This document shows, in pieces, positions 1 through 8,697 of a stretch of 64,000 nt of DNA (position 1 is its first letter; each line of letters opens with the position of its first letter). The DNA is from Orientallactaga sibirica (Eukaryota; Chordata; Mammalia; Rodentia; Dipodidae), in the NCBI GenBank assembly GCA_036365145.1, contig JAEOAD010001365.1:5700001-5764000 (forward strand), written 5' to 3'. The notes beneath the pieces are model-generated. The model made no database searches. It was given only the letters and a program-made list of their open reading frames with translations, and had not been told where the DNA came from. The position numbers and the translations under genes were made by a program.

Positions 1-809
1 ATCCAAAGTCTTCATTTATCAAACACACTTTGACGCGTCACTCCAAAGTGGACTACAGGGGAAAGCCATGTAAAATTAAAAGTTAGTTAAAGGTGTCAAC
101 TGCAGACCTTGTGTCCACAAAGACTCTCCCAGAGCTGCTGACCTGCAAGCTTCAGATAGGAATTTAGGGACGGGTCAATACCTTGTAGATTTCACATTTC
201 TAGCATCTGAAGGCAGCGGCCCCAGGGGCTCTTTGGTTCCAGTTTTATAATATTATTCCCAGGTTCTACCTGAATGAGGAAAGACCTTACATCCTGGAGG
301 ATCACCATCTTAGGTGTTTCAGGCTTGGTAAGCTGGGAGATGGACAGGTACCTTAGCTGGGCAAGGCTTGTCTAACACTGAAAGGCAGAGGGAATTCCAG
401 GCTGCCCAATCACCATGTTCTTGCACCACCTCCAGATAGAATCACAGCCTGCTCATCCACCACTGTATTAGAACTTCGTCAGCTGTGTGTCTCACTCTCC
501 AAAGACACGGCAGATCCAGCTACAAGCAGTCTACAGAGCCAGACGCTACAGAGAAATTAACAGGATGGGATCAGTGCAAGTTCAACTGCGTACACTGGGG
601 GATGCTTAGGTCCAGAGATGCACAAATCCTGCCAGCTCTCTCAAGTGCTTTCTCCCAGAAATAGACATAAAATAAGAGTCATGGGCCTATACTCTTAGTC
701 CCACCCATCTCTTCTTGGGTGGTCACCTCATGGTGTGTGACTTTAGTGCTGTAAAAGATTCATTCTTAGTGCATCAACTTAAGCTGGTATTCAACTGCAG
801 AAAGAGCAG
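1..809. other. single-copy intergenic sequence
   Basis: No repeat, RNA gene or convincing reading frame is visible in this stretch. Composition is ordinary for mammalian intergenic DNA. I see no CpG cluster and no exon-like structure. Confidence 0.5.
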
Positions 810-1028
810 TTTGTTTTCTTTCTTTCTTTTTGTCATCCTGGGAGTCAAACCTAGAGCCTTGTGCATACTAGAAAAGTGCTTTATTGAGCCGGGCATGGTG
901 GCGCACGCCTTTAATCCCAGCACTCGGAAGGCAGAGGTAGGAGAATCACTGTGAGTTCGAGGCCACCCTGAGACTACATCGTGAGTTCCAGGTCAGCCTG
1001 GACCAGAGTGAAACCCTACCTCAAAAAA

Positions 1029-1094
<66 letters not shown>

Positions 1095-1142
1095 AAAAAA
1101 GAAAAGTGTTTTGTCATTGAGCCACTCCCCACGCCCCCAGGC
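810..1142 (-). mobile_element. ID-like SINE, antisense, split by a B1
   Basis: The left part (about 810-888) reads as the reverse complement of an ID tail: a (TTTC)n run, then a CTAGAGCCTTGTGCATACTA stretch. The right part (1101-1142) reads GAGCCACTCCCCACGCCCCC, the reverse complement of the ID 5' end. A B1 sits between them. Near-copies of a GAAAAGTG...ATTGAG string at 871-888 and 1101-1121 look like the target-site duplication of that B1. Confidence 0.65.
888..1100 (+). mobile_element. B1 SINE with expanded A-rich tail
   Basis: Full-length B1 beginning GCCGGGCATGGTGGCGCACG, with the internal near-duplication typical of B1, ending in GTGAAACCCTACCTC. The tail is an A run (1023-1045) that grades into (GAAAA)n and (GAAA)n up to about 1100. 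It is inserted into an older antisense ID-like SINE. Confidence 0.9.
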
Positions 1143-1157
1143 CTGGGTTCACTTTTG

Positions 1158-1285
1158 TTCTGAGACAGGGTCTTGCTACCTCACTCAGACTGGCTTGAAC
1201 TCAAAATGTCACCCAGGCTAGCTTGCAGCTGTGGTCCTCCTGCCTTAACCTCCCTAGTAGCTGGGATTACAGCCCCACATCACAC
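1158..1285 (-). mobile_element. old B1/7SL-type SINE, antisense
   Basis: Contains GAGACAGGGTCTTGCTACCT and AGTAGCTGGGATTACAG, the reverse complement of a 7SL-derived monomer. It is more diverged than the other B1 copies, consistent with an older subfamily. Confidence 0.7.
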
Positions 1286-1904
1286 GGAATCATAGCTCCA
1301 TAATGGATAACAGGAAAAGGCCATGCAAAAATAAATGGTGACCAAGGTGTGCTCAGCTAGTGATCTGTTTGGAAGACAAACTGGATGACTAGCCGTTGGC
1401 ATCCTCAGAGCTGATTCGGCCATTTGAAAAAGGATGTGGTACAAGCAGGCACCCTGTGCTCTTGCAAGACGCCATGGCCTTGGCGCCTCAGCTCGTTTTT
1501 CAGGTTTCACAAAGTTTTGTCTCTTAATTTTCCTGTGGAGAAACATAGTAAATAGATAGCTTTATTTTGTTTTGCTTTATATGCAATCAGTTAACTTAAA
1601 CGCCACCACTGGGCAGCGGGTGAACGCGTCTCCCTATTCAAAGAAAGAAAAATTCAAAGACCAAGAAGACAATTAACATACACAAATGTGACAGAAAGTT
1701 GGAACCGAGTCAAGACAGTAACTTTCTGCTTCAAAATCTCCCTCCCAGCGAGAAATCATTCTGACACTGGCTAGCTTTTGTGTTCTGGCACTGCGCTCAG
1801 CTGCAGTAGCCATCTACCATGCCAATAATGCCCTGCCCTTTCCCAAGGGCTTTGTATTCCCCTGGGAGAGAGGTGACCATGAAAGCGCCTTCGTGTATGT
1901 GTGA
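1286..1904. other. single-copy intergenic sequence
   Basis: No repeat family or coding region is recognised. An 88-residue minus-strand frame here has no features of a known protein. Confidence 0.45.
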
Positions 1905-2200
1905 GACTGTTCATTGCTGTGACAAAATACCAGAGAGGAGCAACGTAAAGGACGGAGATTGGTTGGGTTTACGGTTTCTGAGTTCATCGCCTGTGTGGGC
2001 TGGCGGCAGTTTCTGGGCCCGTGGTGGGAGAAGGTGTCACCGCAGAGAGTAGAGAGAACAGAACTGGTCACCTCATGGCAGCGAGGACGCAGAAAGAGAC
2101 AGGAAGGGACCAGCGATAGGGCGTTCCAATATCCTGGCCCAAGTGATCTGCTTCCTCAGCTAGGTCCCACCTCCCGTATTTTTCTGGCACTTCCCTGACA
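1905..2200 (-). mobile_element. MaLR-type LTR fragment, antisense
   Basis: Starts near TTCATTGCTGTGACAAAATA, the reverse complement of the conserved MaLR LTR 3' end (a TATTTTGTCACAGCAA-like string). It continues through purine-rich LTR-like sequence to a TCCCACCTCC stretch. The family is inferred from layout and the exact subfamily is unknown. Confidence 0.5.
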
Positions 2201-2304
2201 CTCACTGTCAGCTAAGGCCCGACGCTTTAGGAAAGCACTTCATATCTGAGCCGTAACGACGAGATGCTGGAAAGAGGGGAACTTTCTTTCTTTCTAATTT
2301 TGTA

Positions 2305-2492
2305 AAAATATTGTATTTTTATGTATTTATTTTAGAGTGCAAATAGGTGTGCCAGGGCCTCTAGCCACTGCAAATGAACTCCAGACACATGCACTACCAA
2401 GTGCATCTGGCTTAAGTGGGTCCTGGGAATCAAAGCTGAGCCCTTAAACTTCACAGGCAAGTGCCTTAACCACTAAGCCATCTCTCCAGCCC
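2305..2492 (-). mobile_element. B2-like tRNA-derived SINE, antisense
   Basis: Ends in AAGCCATCTCTCCAGCCC, the reverse complement of the SINE 5' end. It carries GTGCCAGGGCCTCTAGCCAC and a TTTATTTTAGAG remnant of the tail. The middle is moderately diverged. Confidence 0.85.
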
Positions 2493-4037
2493 ATGGTGAG
2501 GGGAAGACCTTTCTTGATCATTAGGTGTCAGAAGGGGTCAGAAGCAAGGGGCTAAGTGGAAGGATTCATCCATCTCAAGAGTCAAAGAAGAATGCAAACT
2601 GAGAGGCAGTGATGGATGGAAGAGTCCGGGCTCAGGGGACACAGAGAAAACCCTAGAAGTGGCCAGGTTGGGAGGATGTCAAAGAAAGAGCGGGTTGAGC
2701 AAGGAGCTTGAATTTCATTAGCAACACCATTGGATATTTTGTCAGATGAGTAACTAGGAAAGTTAATTTCAATTACTTTATGACCATGGAACTTCATTGA
2801 AGAAAACACACTCTTTAAAAAATGGCAAGAAACATATTTTCTCAACATATTGGCAAACCCAGTCCTTAAGGTGGACAGAGTGGATTGGCTGTCACTGGGG
2901 GCAGAGTAAATCACCCACTGCCTTCACATGTACCCTCTGGCGTGGTGGCTCCAACCTTAGCCAGGACACCAAAGGTTGTCCAACTTTGAAGAAGTAGGGG
3001 TTGAAAGAAAAGGCATTTGGGAATTAAATATATGCGCCAATCAGTTTAACTTCATCCGCACTGACTGCAGTGAAAAATTAGAGCTTTGTGTAATCAAACT
3101 GAGTAAAATAAAATGCTCCAAATAAATAAATAGTTGTCTTTTTTTATTAGCTTTCCATCACCCCTGACCCATTTGTTTGCTGCTTTGTGTCACCTCTCTT
3201 TTCATTTGCAATGCTGCCCCTGAAAACTGCTTTGTTTATTTGAGCTTAGCAATCACGCTTAAATGTACCAATATATATTGTTCTAGAGTGTATATTTTTT
3301 TCTGTCTACCAAAGACATAGTGACTACTCCTTTTATGGGAAACCCGTTATTAATCCAGTAAGTCCACGTGAATCAATATCTTTGTGAAATGACACCATGT
3401 TCAAGTTATTTTATGCTATGTTGATGGTCAGCTAATTTGGGAATGGAGACATTTCTAGAAACAGACATAGTATAATTTAGTAGTGAAAGTGTCAACACTG
3501 TAGGTGGTATGTCTTTGCCTGAGCGGAAGAGGGCAGATTTATGGACGGAAATGCGGCTATATATTCCTTGCTACACTTTGACCCAAAACATCCATTTTGC
3601 TTATAATTTTGTTTGGCAAAATGACATCAGCTGCCATCACTAACAGTAAGACAGCGCCGAAAGCCATTGTCGTGAGAGGCTCTGATTCAAGTCAGGCTGG
3701 GGGGTGGCATGGGTGTAGCTTCTCCCTGGCACCAGTGTGATGCCACTTCCTCTGGAGACAATAAACCCTCTACTTACTGAGGAAGCATGCATGCTACTCA
3801 GCCAGTTTGTAACACTTACCCTTCAAAAGAACCCATCAGTCAATTTACTTTTTCTTAACACTAGGGTAGTAGAGCAATGAAGTATCTCTGGACCCCAAAC
3901 CACAGGAAGCCCAGGCCACAGGGACCCCAAACCACAGGGTCTACGATTCCATCTTCTACCCAATTAGTTCTTGCTCTCCCCTGTCTCTCTCTTTCCATCA
4001 GTGCTTCAGGATGAAGCAGGTGTGCGTAGATGCTTTT
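2493..4037. other. single-copy intergenic sequence
   Basis: A 1.5 kb stretch without a recognised interspersed repeat. The central part (about 3000-3450) is AT-rich. Frames of 110 and 66 residues overlap on opposite strands at 2582-2997 and show no domain features, so they are treated as chance. Confidence 0.45.
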
Positions 4038-4195
4038 GTGTCCATCCGTCTGCTGATGGACATCAACGCTGGTTCCGTTTCCTTGCTATTGTGTGAGTGG
4101 TGTAGCTGTAAATGTGGATGTGCAAGAAACTCTGAGGTGCACCTTAGAGTGCTTTGCATGTACATATATATATTTCTTTCCTAATATCCATATAT

Positions 4196-4247
<52 letters not shown>

Positions 4248-4371
4248 ACATACATACATACATACATACATACATACACACACACACATACCCAGGAGTG
4301 GTCTAGCTGGGTCATATGGTAGTTCTGTTTTCAGTGTTTTGAGAGACCACAATGGAATTACTTTTTCAGCT
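4038..4371 (-). mobile_element. L1 ORF2 3' region, inverted 5' segment
   Basis: The minus strand encodes a short stretch resembling the conserved L1 ORF2 C-terminal region (PYDPARPLLGM). The left end (TGTCCATCCGTCTGCTGATGG) is the reverse complement of the L1 'atgtccatcag' region. An (AT)n and (CATA)n expansion interrupts it. Together with the sense piece that follows, the arrangement fits an L1 5' inversion. Confidence 0.65.
4198..4292. repeat. compound microsatellite (AT)n-(CATA)n-(CA)n
   Basis: An alternating AT tract of about 45 bp (4198-4242) is followed by tandem CATA units (about 4246-4276) and a short CA run. It lies within the inverted L1 segment and produces spurious open frames rich in Tyr and Ile. 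Confidence 0.95.
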
Positions 4372-4500
4372 GTAAGAAAAACTGAAAACGTGACATTTGC
4401 AGGAAAATGGATGGAACTGGAAATTATTATATTAAGCAAAATGAGACAGACTCAGACAAATACATCTTTTCTCTCATATTCTGATCTTAAGTGTTAGTTC

Positions 4501-4503
<3 letters not shown>

Positions 4504-4541
<38 letters not shown>
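4504..4541. repeat. (TG)n microsatellite
   Basis: Uninterrupted TG dinucleotide run of about 38 bp within the L1 3' region. Confidence 0.95.
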
Positions 4542-4544
<3 letters not shown>

Positions 4545-4661
4545 GGGGAGAGCATAGGTCATGAAGCTAGTGAGGGGACTATGAGGGGGAGAAGGGGTTT
4601 TTAGGGGGTCAGGGAAAGGGTGATAGAATGTGTGTGACAAGAAAGTACAAGGCAGGGAGGG

Positions 4662-4870
4662 GCCTGGAGAGATGGCTTAGCTGTTAAGCGCTTGCCTGTA
4701 AGCCAAAGGACCCTGGTTCGAGGCTCGATTCCCCAGGACCCAGGTGAGCCAGATGCACGTGGTGACGCATTCGTGGAGTTCTTTTGCAGTGGCTGGAAGC
4801 CCCAGTGCACCCATTCTACCTACCTCCCCCCTCCCTTTCTCTGTCTCTAATAAATAGGTTTTTAAAAAAA
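4662..4870 (+). mobile_element. B2-like SINE
   Basis: Begins CCTGGAGAGATGGCTTAGC, has a B box around GGTTCGAGGCTCGATTCC, and ends CTCTAATAAATAGG plus A run. Target-site duplication: GAAAGTACAAGG at 4641-4652 and GAAAGCACAAGG at 4871-4882. Confidence 0.9.
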
Positions 4871-5293
4871 GAAAGCACAAGGGGATTATTGGGGAAAGAA
4901 AGGAGACCTTTGAGGGGCCACGTGGATGGAGAAGATGTGTGGGGGATGATTAACAAAAATGAAGTATCTTAGAAAGCATCACAAGGACAGTCCTTATCCT
5001 GTATGACAATTTTAGAGAAAATTGATAAAAAATAATAAAGGTATGTGAAAGAGCAGGGAAGGGAATCTAACAGGCACAGGGAAGTGAGAGGCAAGGAGGT
5101 GAGAAAACACAGGCTCACAGCACACAGGAAGTTAGTTCATGGCTTCCTTGAGTGGGCAGTCGTGTCGGTATGAGGAAATCAGTGTCTAACTGTGTTGCAG
5201 GTCAAATGGTGACAGAACGGTGAAGACAGACGACATGGCACGACAAGGATTCTTTACTCTTAGCCAATAATGAACATCAAAATTAACATGGTG

Positions 5294-5441
5294 GAGCCGG
5301 GCGTGGTGGCGCACGCCTTTAATCCCAGCACTCGGGAGGCAGAGGTAGGAGGATCACCGTGAGTTCAAGGTCACCCTGAGACTACATAGTTAATTCCAGG
5401 TCAGCCTAGACCAGAGTGAAACCCTACCTCGAAAAAAAAAA
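5294..5441 (+). mobile_element. B1 SINE
   Basis: Full-length B1 (GAGCCGGGCGTGGTGGCGCA to GAAACCCTACCTCG plus A run). It is flanked by AAAATTAACATGGTGG at 5278-5293 and a near-identical copy ending at about 5457, which a second SINE then shares. Confidence 0.92.
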
Positions 5442-5458
5442 AAATTAACATGGTGGGG

Positions 5459-5686
5459 GGCTAGAGAGATGGCTCAGCAGTTAAAGGTACTTGCTTGCAA
5501 AGCCTAACAGCCTGCGATTGGTTCCCAAGTACACTTATAAAGCCAGATGCGCAGAGTGGTGGATGTGTCTGAAGTTGACTTGCAGTGCAGAAGGCCCTGG
5601 CCCACCCATATGCTCTCTGTTTCTCTCTCTTCTCTCTCTCTCTTTTCTGTCTCTCTCAAATCAATCGGTCAATAAAATATTTTTTA
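5459..5686 (+). mobile_element. B2-like SINE inserted at the same target as the preceding B1
   Basis: Begins GGCTAGAGAGATGGCTCAGC and ends in a (CT)n run, then CAATAAAATATTTTT. It is followed at 5687 by AAAATTAACATTGTG, a third copy of the string flanking the upstream B1. Confidence 0.9.
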
Positions 5687-5696
5687 AAATTAACAT

Positions 5697-6016
5697 TGTG
5701 ATGGTTCATCCTGATTAGTAAGGGGAGTTCCGACAGATGATTGACAGCACCTGAAGGGGAAGAGCCACTCTGAATGTGGGCAGCACTATCCAATGGGTGA
5801 GAAGCTCAGATGGAATAAAGGGGATGGAAGAGAAAGCTTTCTGCCACCAGGTGAGTAGCCTCTACAACTCTCTGGCACTGTGATGCCTCATCTTCGTCCA
5901 GAATCAATGGAGCCAAGGACTATGGACTGAAACCTTGGAGCCAGTGAGCTAAAACAAATCATTCCTGTTTTCTGTTGGGCATTTTTGTAACAGCAATGGA
6001 ATAATGCTTTTAAAGT
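5697..6016 (+). mobile_element. MaLR-type solo LTR
   Basis: Starts TGTGATGGTTCATCCTGATT and ends near TTTTTGTAACAGCAATGGAA, the TG...ACAGCAA layout of rodent MaLR LTRs. GAGCTAAAACAAATCATTCC occupies the usual polyadenylation-region position. No internal sequence adjoins it. Confidence 0.65.
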
Positions 6017-6017
6017 A

Positions 6018-6163
6018 CAGGATGGTGGGTGCAGTGAGGCAAGTCTATACTGCTAGCATTCAAGAGGCTGAGGCAGGAGAAATGTGACTTCAGGCCAGCC
6101 TGGGTGACATAGTGAGTATGAGGTCAGCCAGAGCAACATGAGACCTTGTCTCAAAAATCCAAA
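6018..6163 (+). mobile_element. old B1-like SINE
   Basis: Shows AGGATGGTGGGTGCAGTGAG at the 5' end, AAGAGGCTGAGGCAGGAGAA in the middle and GAGACCTTGTCTCAAAAATC at the end. It is clearly 7SL-derived but diverged. Confidence 0.75.
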
Positions 6164-6170
6164 GATCAGG

Positions 6171-6362
6171 GCTGGAGAGACAGCTCAGCAGTTAAGGCGC
6201 TTGCCTGCGAAGGCCAAGGACCCAAGTTCTACTCTCCTGATCCCACATAAGCCAGATATACAAAGATGAGGCAAGTGCAAGGTTGCACATGCCCGCTAGG
6301 TGGCACAAACAACTGGAGTTTGATTGGAGTGGCTTTCTAAAAATAAAAAATAAATACTTAAA
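6171..6362 (+). mobile_element. B2-like SINE
   Basis: Begins GCTGGAGAGACAGCTCAGCA and ends TAAAAATAAAAAATAAATAC. It is flanked by AAAAATCCAAAGATCAGG at about 6153-6170 and again at 6363-6380. The second copy also borders the next SINE. Confidence 0.88.
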
Positions 6363-6380
6363 CAAAAATCCAAAGATCAG

Positions 6381-6583
6381 GCTAGAGAGATGGCTCAGCA
6401 GTTAAGGTGCTTGCCTATACCTTGCCTAATAGTCCTGGCTCGATTGCCCAGCCCCACATAAAGCCAGATGCACAAAGTGGCACATACACCTGGAGTTGGT
6501 TTGCTGCGGCTTGAGGCCCTGGAACATCCATTCTCTCTCTCTCTCTCTCTCTCTCTCCTTGAAAATAAAAATAGTTTTTCAAT
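6381..6583 (+). mobile_element. B2-like SINE
   Basis: Begins CTAGAGAGATGGCTCAGCAG with a short duplicated CTTGCCTATAC stretch in the head, then a (TC)n tract at 6533-6556 and an A-rich tail. The following AATCCAAAAATGATG may be a third, diverged copy of the shared target string. Confidence 0.85.
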
Positions 6584-6724
6584 CCAAAAATGATGATAAG
6601 GAGGAGGAGGAAGCTATCCTTCACTTATGACTCAGTGTGTTCAGCCCCCCATTACCCTAGCTCTCTCACTGGTGCAGGACTTACCTACTTGATTTCCTTT
6701 GGCTATCAGTTCATCTGTGAGAGT

Positions 6725-7045
6725 GTGGTATGCTTGTGGTGGGGGAGGGTGTAGGTGTGCCACAGCACGCACATGGAGGTCAGAAGAAAACTTGTGGTGT
6801 AAGCTCTCACCTCCCACCTTGTTCGAGACAGGGTCTCTTATTCATTGTCCACTGCTGCACTTCCGGGATTCTCCTGATTCATTCCAGTGTGGGGCGGGGG
6901 GGGGGGCGGGGATGGGGTTAAATGGGGTTAAAGATGTTCACTACCGCATCTGTCTTTATGTGGGTTCTGGGGATCCAAACTCAAGTCGTGAAGCATGCAC
7001 AGCAAGCACTTTTCGCCACAGAGCTCTCTCCTCAGTCAACTGATA
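6725..7045 (-). mobile_element. B4-like SINE region, antisense
   Basis: GTGCCACAGCACGCACATGG, GAGGTCAGAAGAAAACTTGT, TATGTGGGTTCTGGGGATCC and ACAGAGCTCTCTCCTCAG follow the reverse complement of a rodent B4 SINE in order. The middle has extra sequence, including a C-broken G run at 6892-6910. Alternatively this is a composite of two old SINEs. Confidence 0.55.
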
Positions 7046-7087
7046 AGACTGAAACACAATTTCTTAGAAAAGATTACAACATTTAAA

Positions 7088-7120
7088 AATTTTTTTTATT
7101 ATTTTTTTGGAGAGAGACAC

Positions 7121-7152
<32 letters not shown>

Positions 7153-7371
7153 GGAGAGGAAGACAGAGATGGGCGTGCCAGCAGTGTCTCAGCTGCTGAG
7201 AACGAAATCCAGATGTGTGCGCCCCCTTGTGGTCAAGTGCAGCATTGCGCCCTTACGTCACTTTGCATCTGGCTAAACGTGGGACCTGGAGATTGGAACC
7301 ACTGGAGATTGGAACCAGTGTTTTTAGGCTTAGGAGGTAGGCACCTTAACCCCTAAGCCATCTCTCCAGCC
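7088..7371 (-). mobile_element. long B2-like SINE variant, antisense
   Basis: About 284 bp, longer than the roughly 200-bp copies nearby. The extra block reads CTTGTGGTCAAGTGCAGCAT and a CATTGCGCCCTTACGTCACT stretch. A 16-bp internal tandem duplication (CTGGAGATTGGAACCA) lies at about 7286-7318. Flanking AGATTACAACATTT copies at about 7073 and 7373 are the target-site duplication. Confidence 0.85.
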
Positions 7372-7424
7372 CAGATTACAACATTTTTGCATGCATGATG
7401 TCATTGATCTTTAGCCAGCCTGGG

Positions 7425-7560
7425 AATTCCTTCCTATTGTACATTCATCTTACAAATGAGCAAATTGAGATACAAAAATACAAGGAAGTCAGTGCCTGGC
7501 TCAAGGTCATAGAATTGTGAAGTGATGGGACAGATGAGGACACATCTGGATGGACTTTAA
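7425..7560 (-). mobile_element. MIR SINE fragment, antisense
   Basis: CTTACAAATGAGCAAATTGA and GCCTGGCTCAAGGTCATAGA match the reverse complement of the MIR core and its CCTTGGGCAAG region in order. This is an ancient mammalian element with expected divergence. Confidence 0.7.
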
Positions 7561-7829
7561 GTGCAGCCGCCATGTTGGTAGTAAAGCATCAACACTTAAC
7601 CCTCTTCATAAGCTCGGCATTTCCCAAGACAATTCTCCTGACCCCATCACCCAAATAAGTAGGTGAACTTAGTCATCTTTTGCCAAGGAAACCACTTGGG
7701 TTCCATTGCTTTCTGTGTCTCTCTGCGTCTCCACATGTCCTTACTCTCAGTCACTGTTCAAGAAGGGCCCCCCAAAACCTGACTGACAAATGGATATTTG
7801 AAGACTAGATGTCAAAGGATTTTAGTTTT
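7561..7829. other. single-copy intergenic sequence
   Basis: No repeat or gene is recognised between a MIR remnant and the T-rich 3' tail of an antisense B1. Confidence 0.4.
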
Positions 7830-8040
7830 TTTGGTTTGTCTTTTGGTTTTGTTTTGTTTTGTGTTTGTTTGTTTGTTTGTTTGTTTGTTTGTTTGTTTTT
7901 AGGTAGGGTCTCACTCTAGCCTCAGGCTGACCTGGAATTCGCTATGTAGTTTAGGGTAGCCTCGAACTCACAGTGATCTTCCTACTTCTGCCCCTCCTCC
8001 GGAGTGCTGGGATTAAAGGCGTGCACCACCACGCCCAGCC
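7830..8040 (-). mobile_element. B1 SINE, antisense, with (GTTT)n tail
   Basis: A T-rich tail containing about nine GTTT units (7862-7898) leads into GGTAGGGTCTCACTCTAGCC and ends TGCACCACCACGCCCAGCC. The tail expansion is on the 3' side of the element, as expected for a retroposed SINE. Confidence 0.9.
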
Positions 8041-8465
8041 AAAGCGTTTTTCTTTTCTTTTTTTTTTTTTCTCCCTATGTGGAGGCCCTGAGGAAAGGTT
8101 TCCTAGAGCCGAATGTATATCAGGGTGCACAGCGGTTTCTCTTGGGTGGAGGAAGAATGAGGTAGAGCCTACAGTACAACTTGATCATCCTGACATCTTG
8201 GCTGGTGTAGTTACAACCAGCCAGTGTGCCAGTCCAGAGGGCACATAGGAAAACAGGCGTGAGCACATGTGTGGCTGATGGGATGGAAGGCAGAGCCACT
8301 CTTGGGTTTTCTTCTGTCGGGGAGGGGTGTGCTGTCAGGGAGAGGCCTACTTGTGCGTCTATACATTAACCACTGCTCATTTTCCCTTCTAAATGAAGCT
8401 TCATGTAAATTCTATTGATTGACATTGTCCACATCCCAGAAAGGAACTAAAACAATTGTCAGGTA
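8041..8465. other. single-copy intergenic sequence
   Basis: A short T run at 8058-8072 and otherwise unremarkable sequence. A 91-residue frame that runs in from the B1 is not credible as a gene. Confidence 0.4.
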
Positions 8466-8697
8466 TGAGAAGATGGCTCAGTGGTTAAAGGCGCTTACCT
8501 GCAAAGCCTGCTGGCCTGGGTTCAATTCCCAAGCAGCCCATGTGAGCAAGGCACAAAAAGTGGTGTAAGTGTCTGACATTCATTTTGCATTGGAAAGAGG
8601 CCCCGGCACGCTCATCACACACACAAACACATATACATACACACACACACATATGTGCACACACATGTACAACCAAATAAATCAATAAATGTTTAAA
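8466..8697 (+). mobile_element. B2-like SINE with (CA)n
   Basis: Begins GAGAAGATGGCTCAGTGGTT, has B box GGTTCAATTCC, and carries an impure (CA)n/(CATA)n block at about 8616-8661 in place of the usual (TC)n. It ends CAATAAATG. AATTGTCAG occurs on both sides (about 8453 and 8695). Confidence 0.85.

Larger units (their letters stand above)
4372..5045 (+). mobile_element. L1 3' end (sense), interrupted by a B2-like SINE
   Basis: Sense-strand L1 ORF2-end sequence (GGAAAATGGATGGAACTGGA, then a TAAGCAAAATGAGACAGACT stretch) is followed by a (TG)n run at 4504-4541 and a G/A-rich 3'-UTR-like tract. A B2-like SINE sits at 4662-4870. The UTR-like sequence resumes at 4871 and ends A-rich near 5045. Confidence 0.6.

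Noticed and set aside
4086..4497. Open frames of 117 and 134 codons on opposite strands
   Set aside because: They cross a compound microsatellite and L1 relic sequence, so they are not genes.
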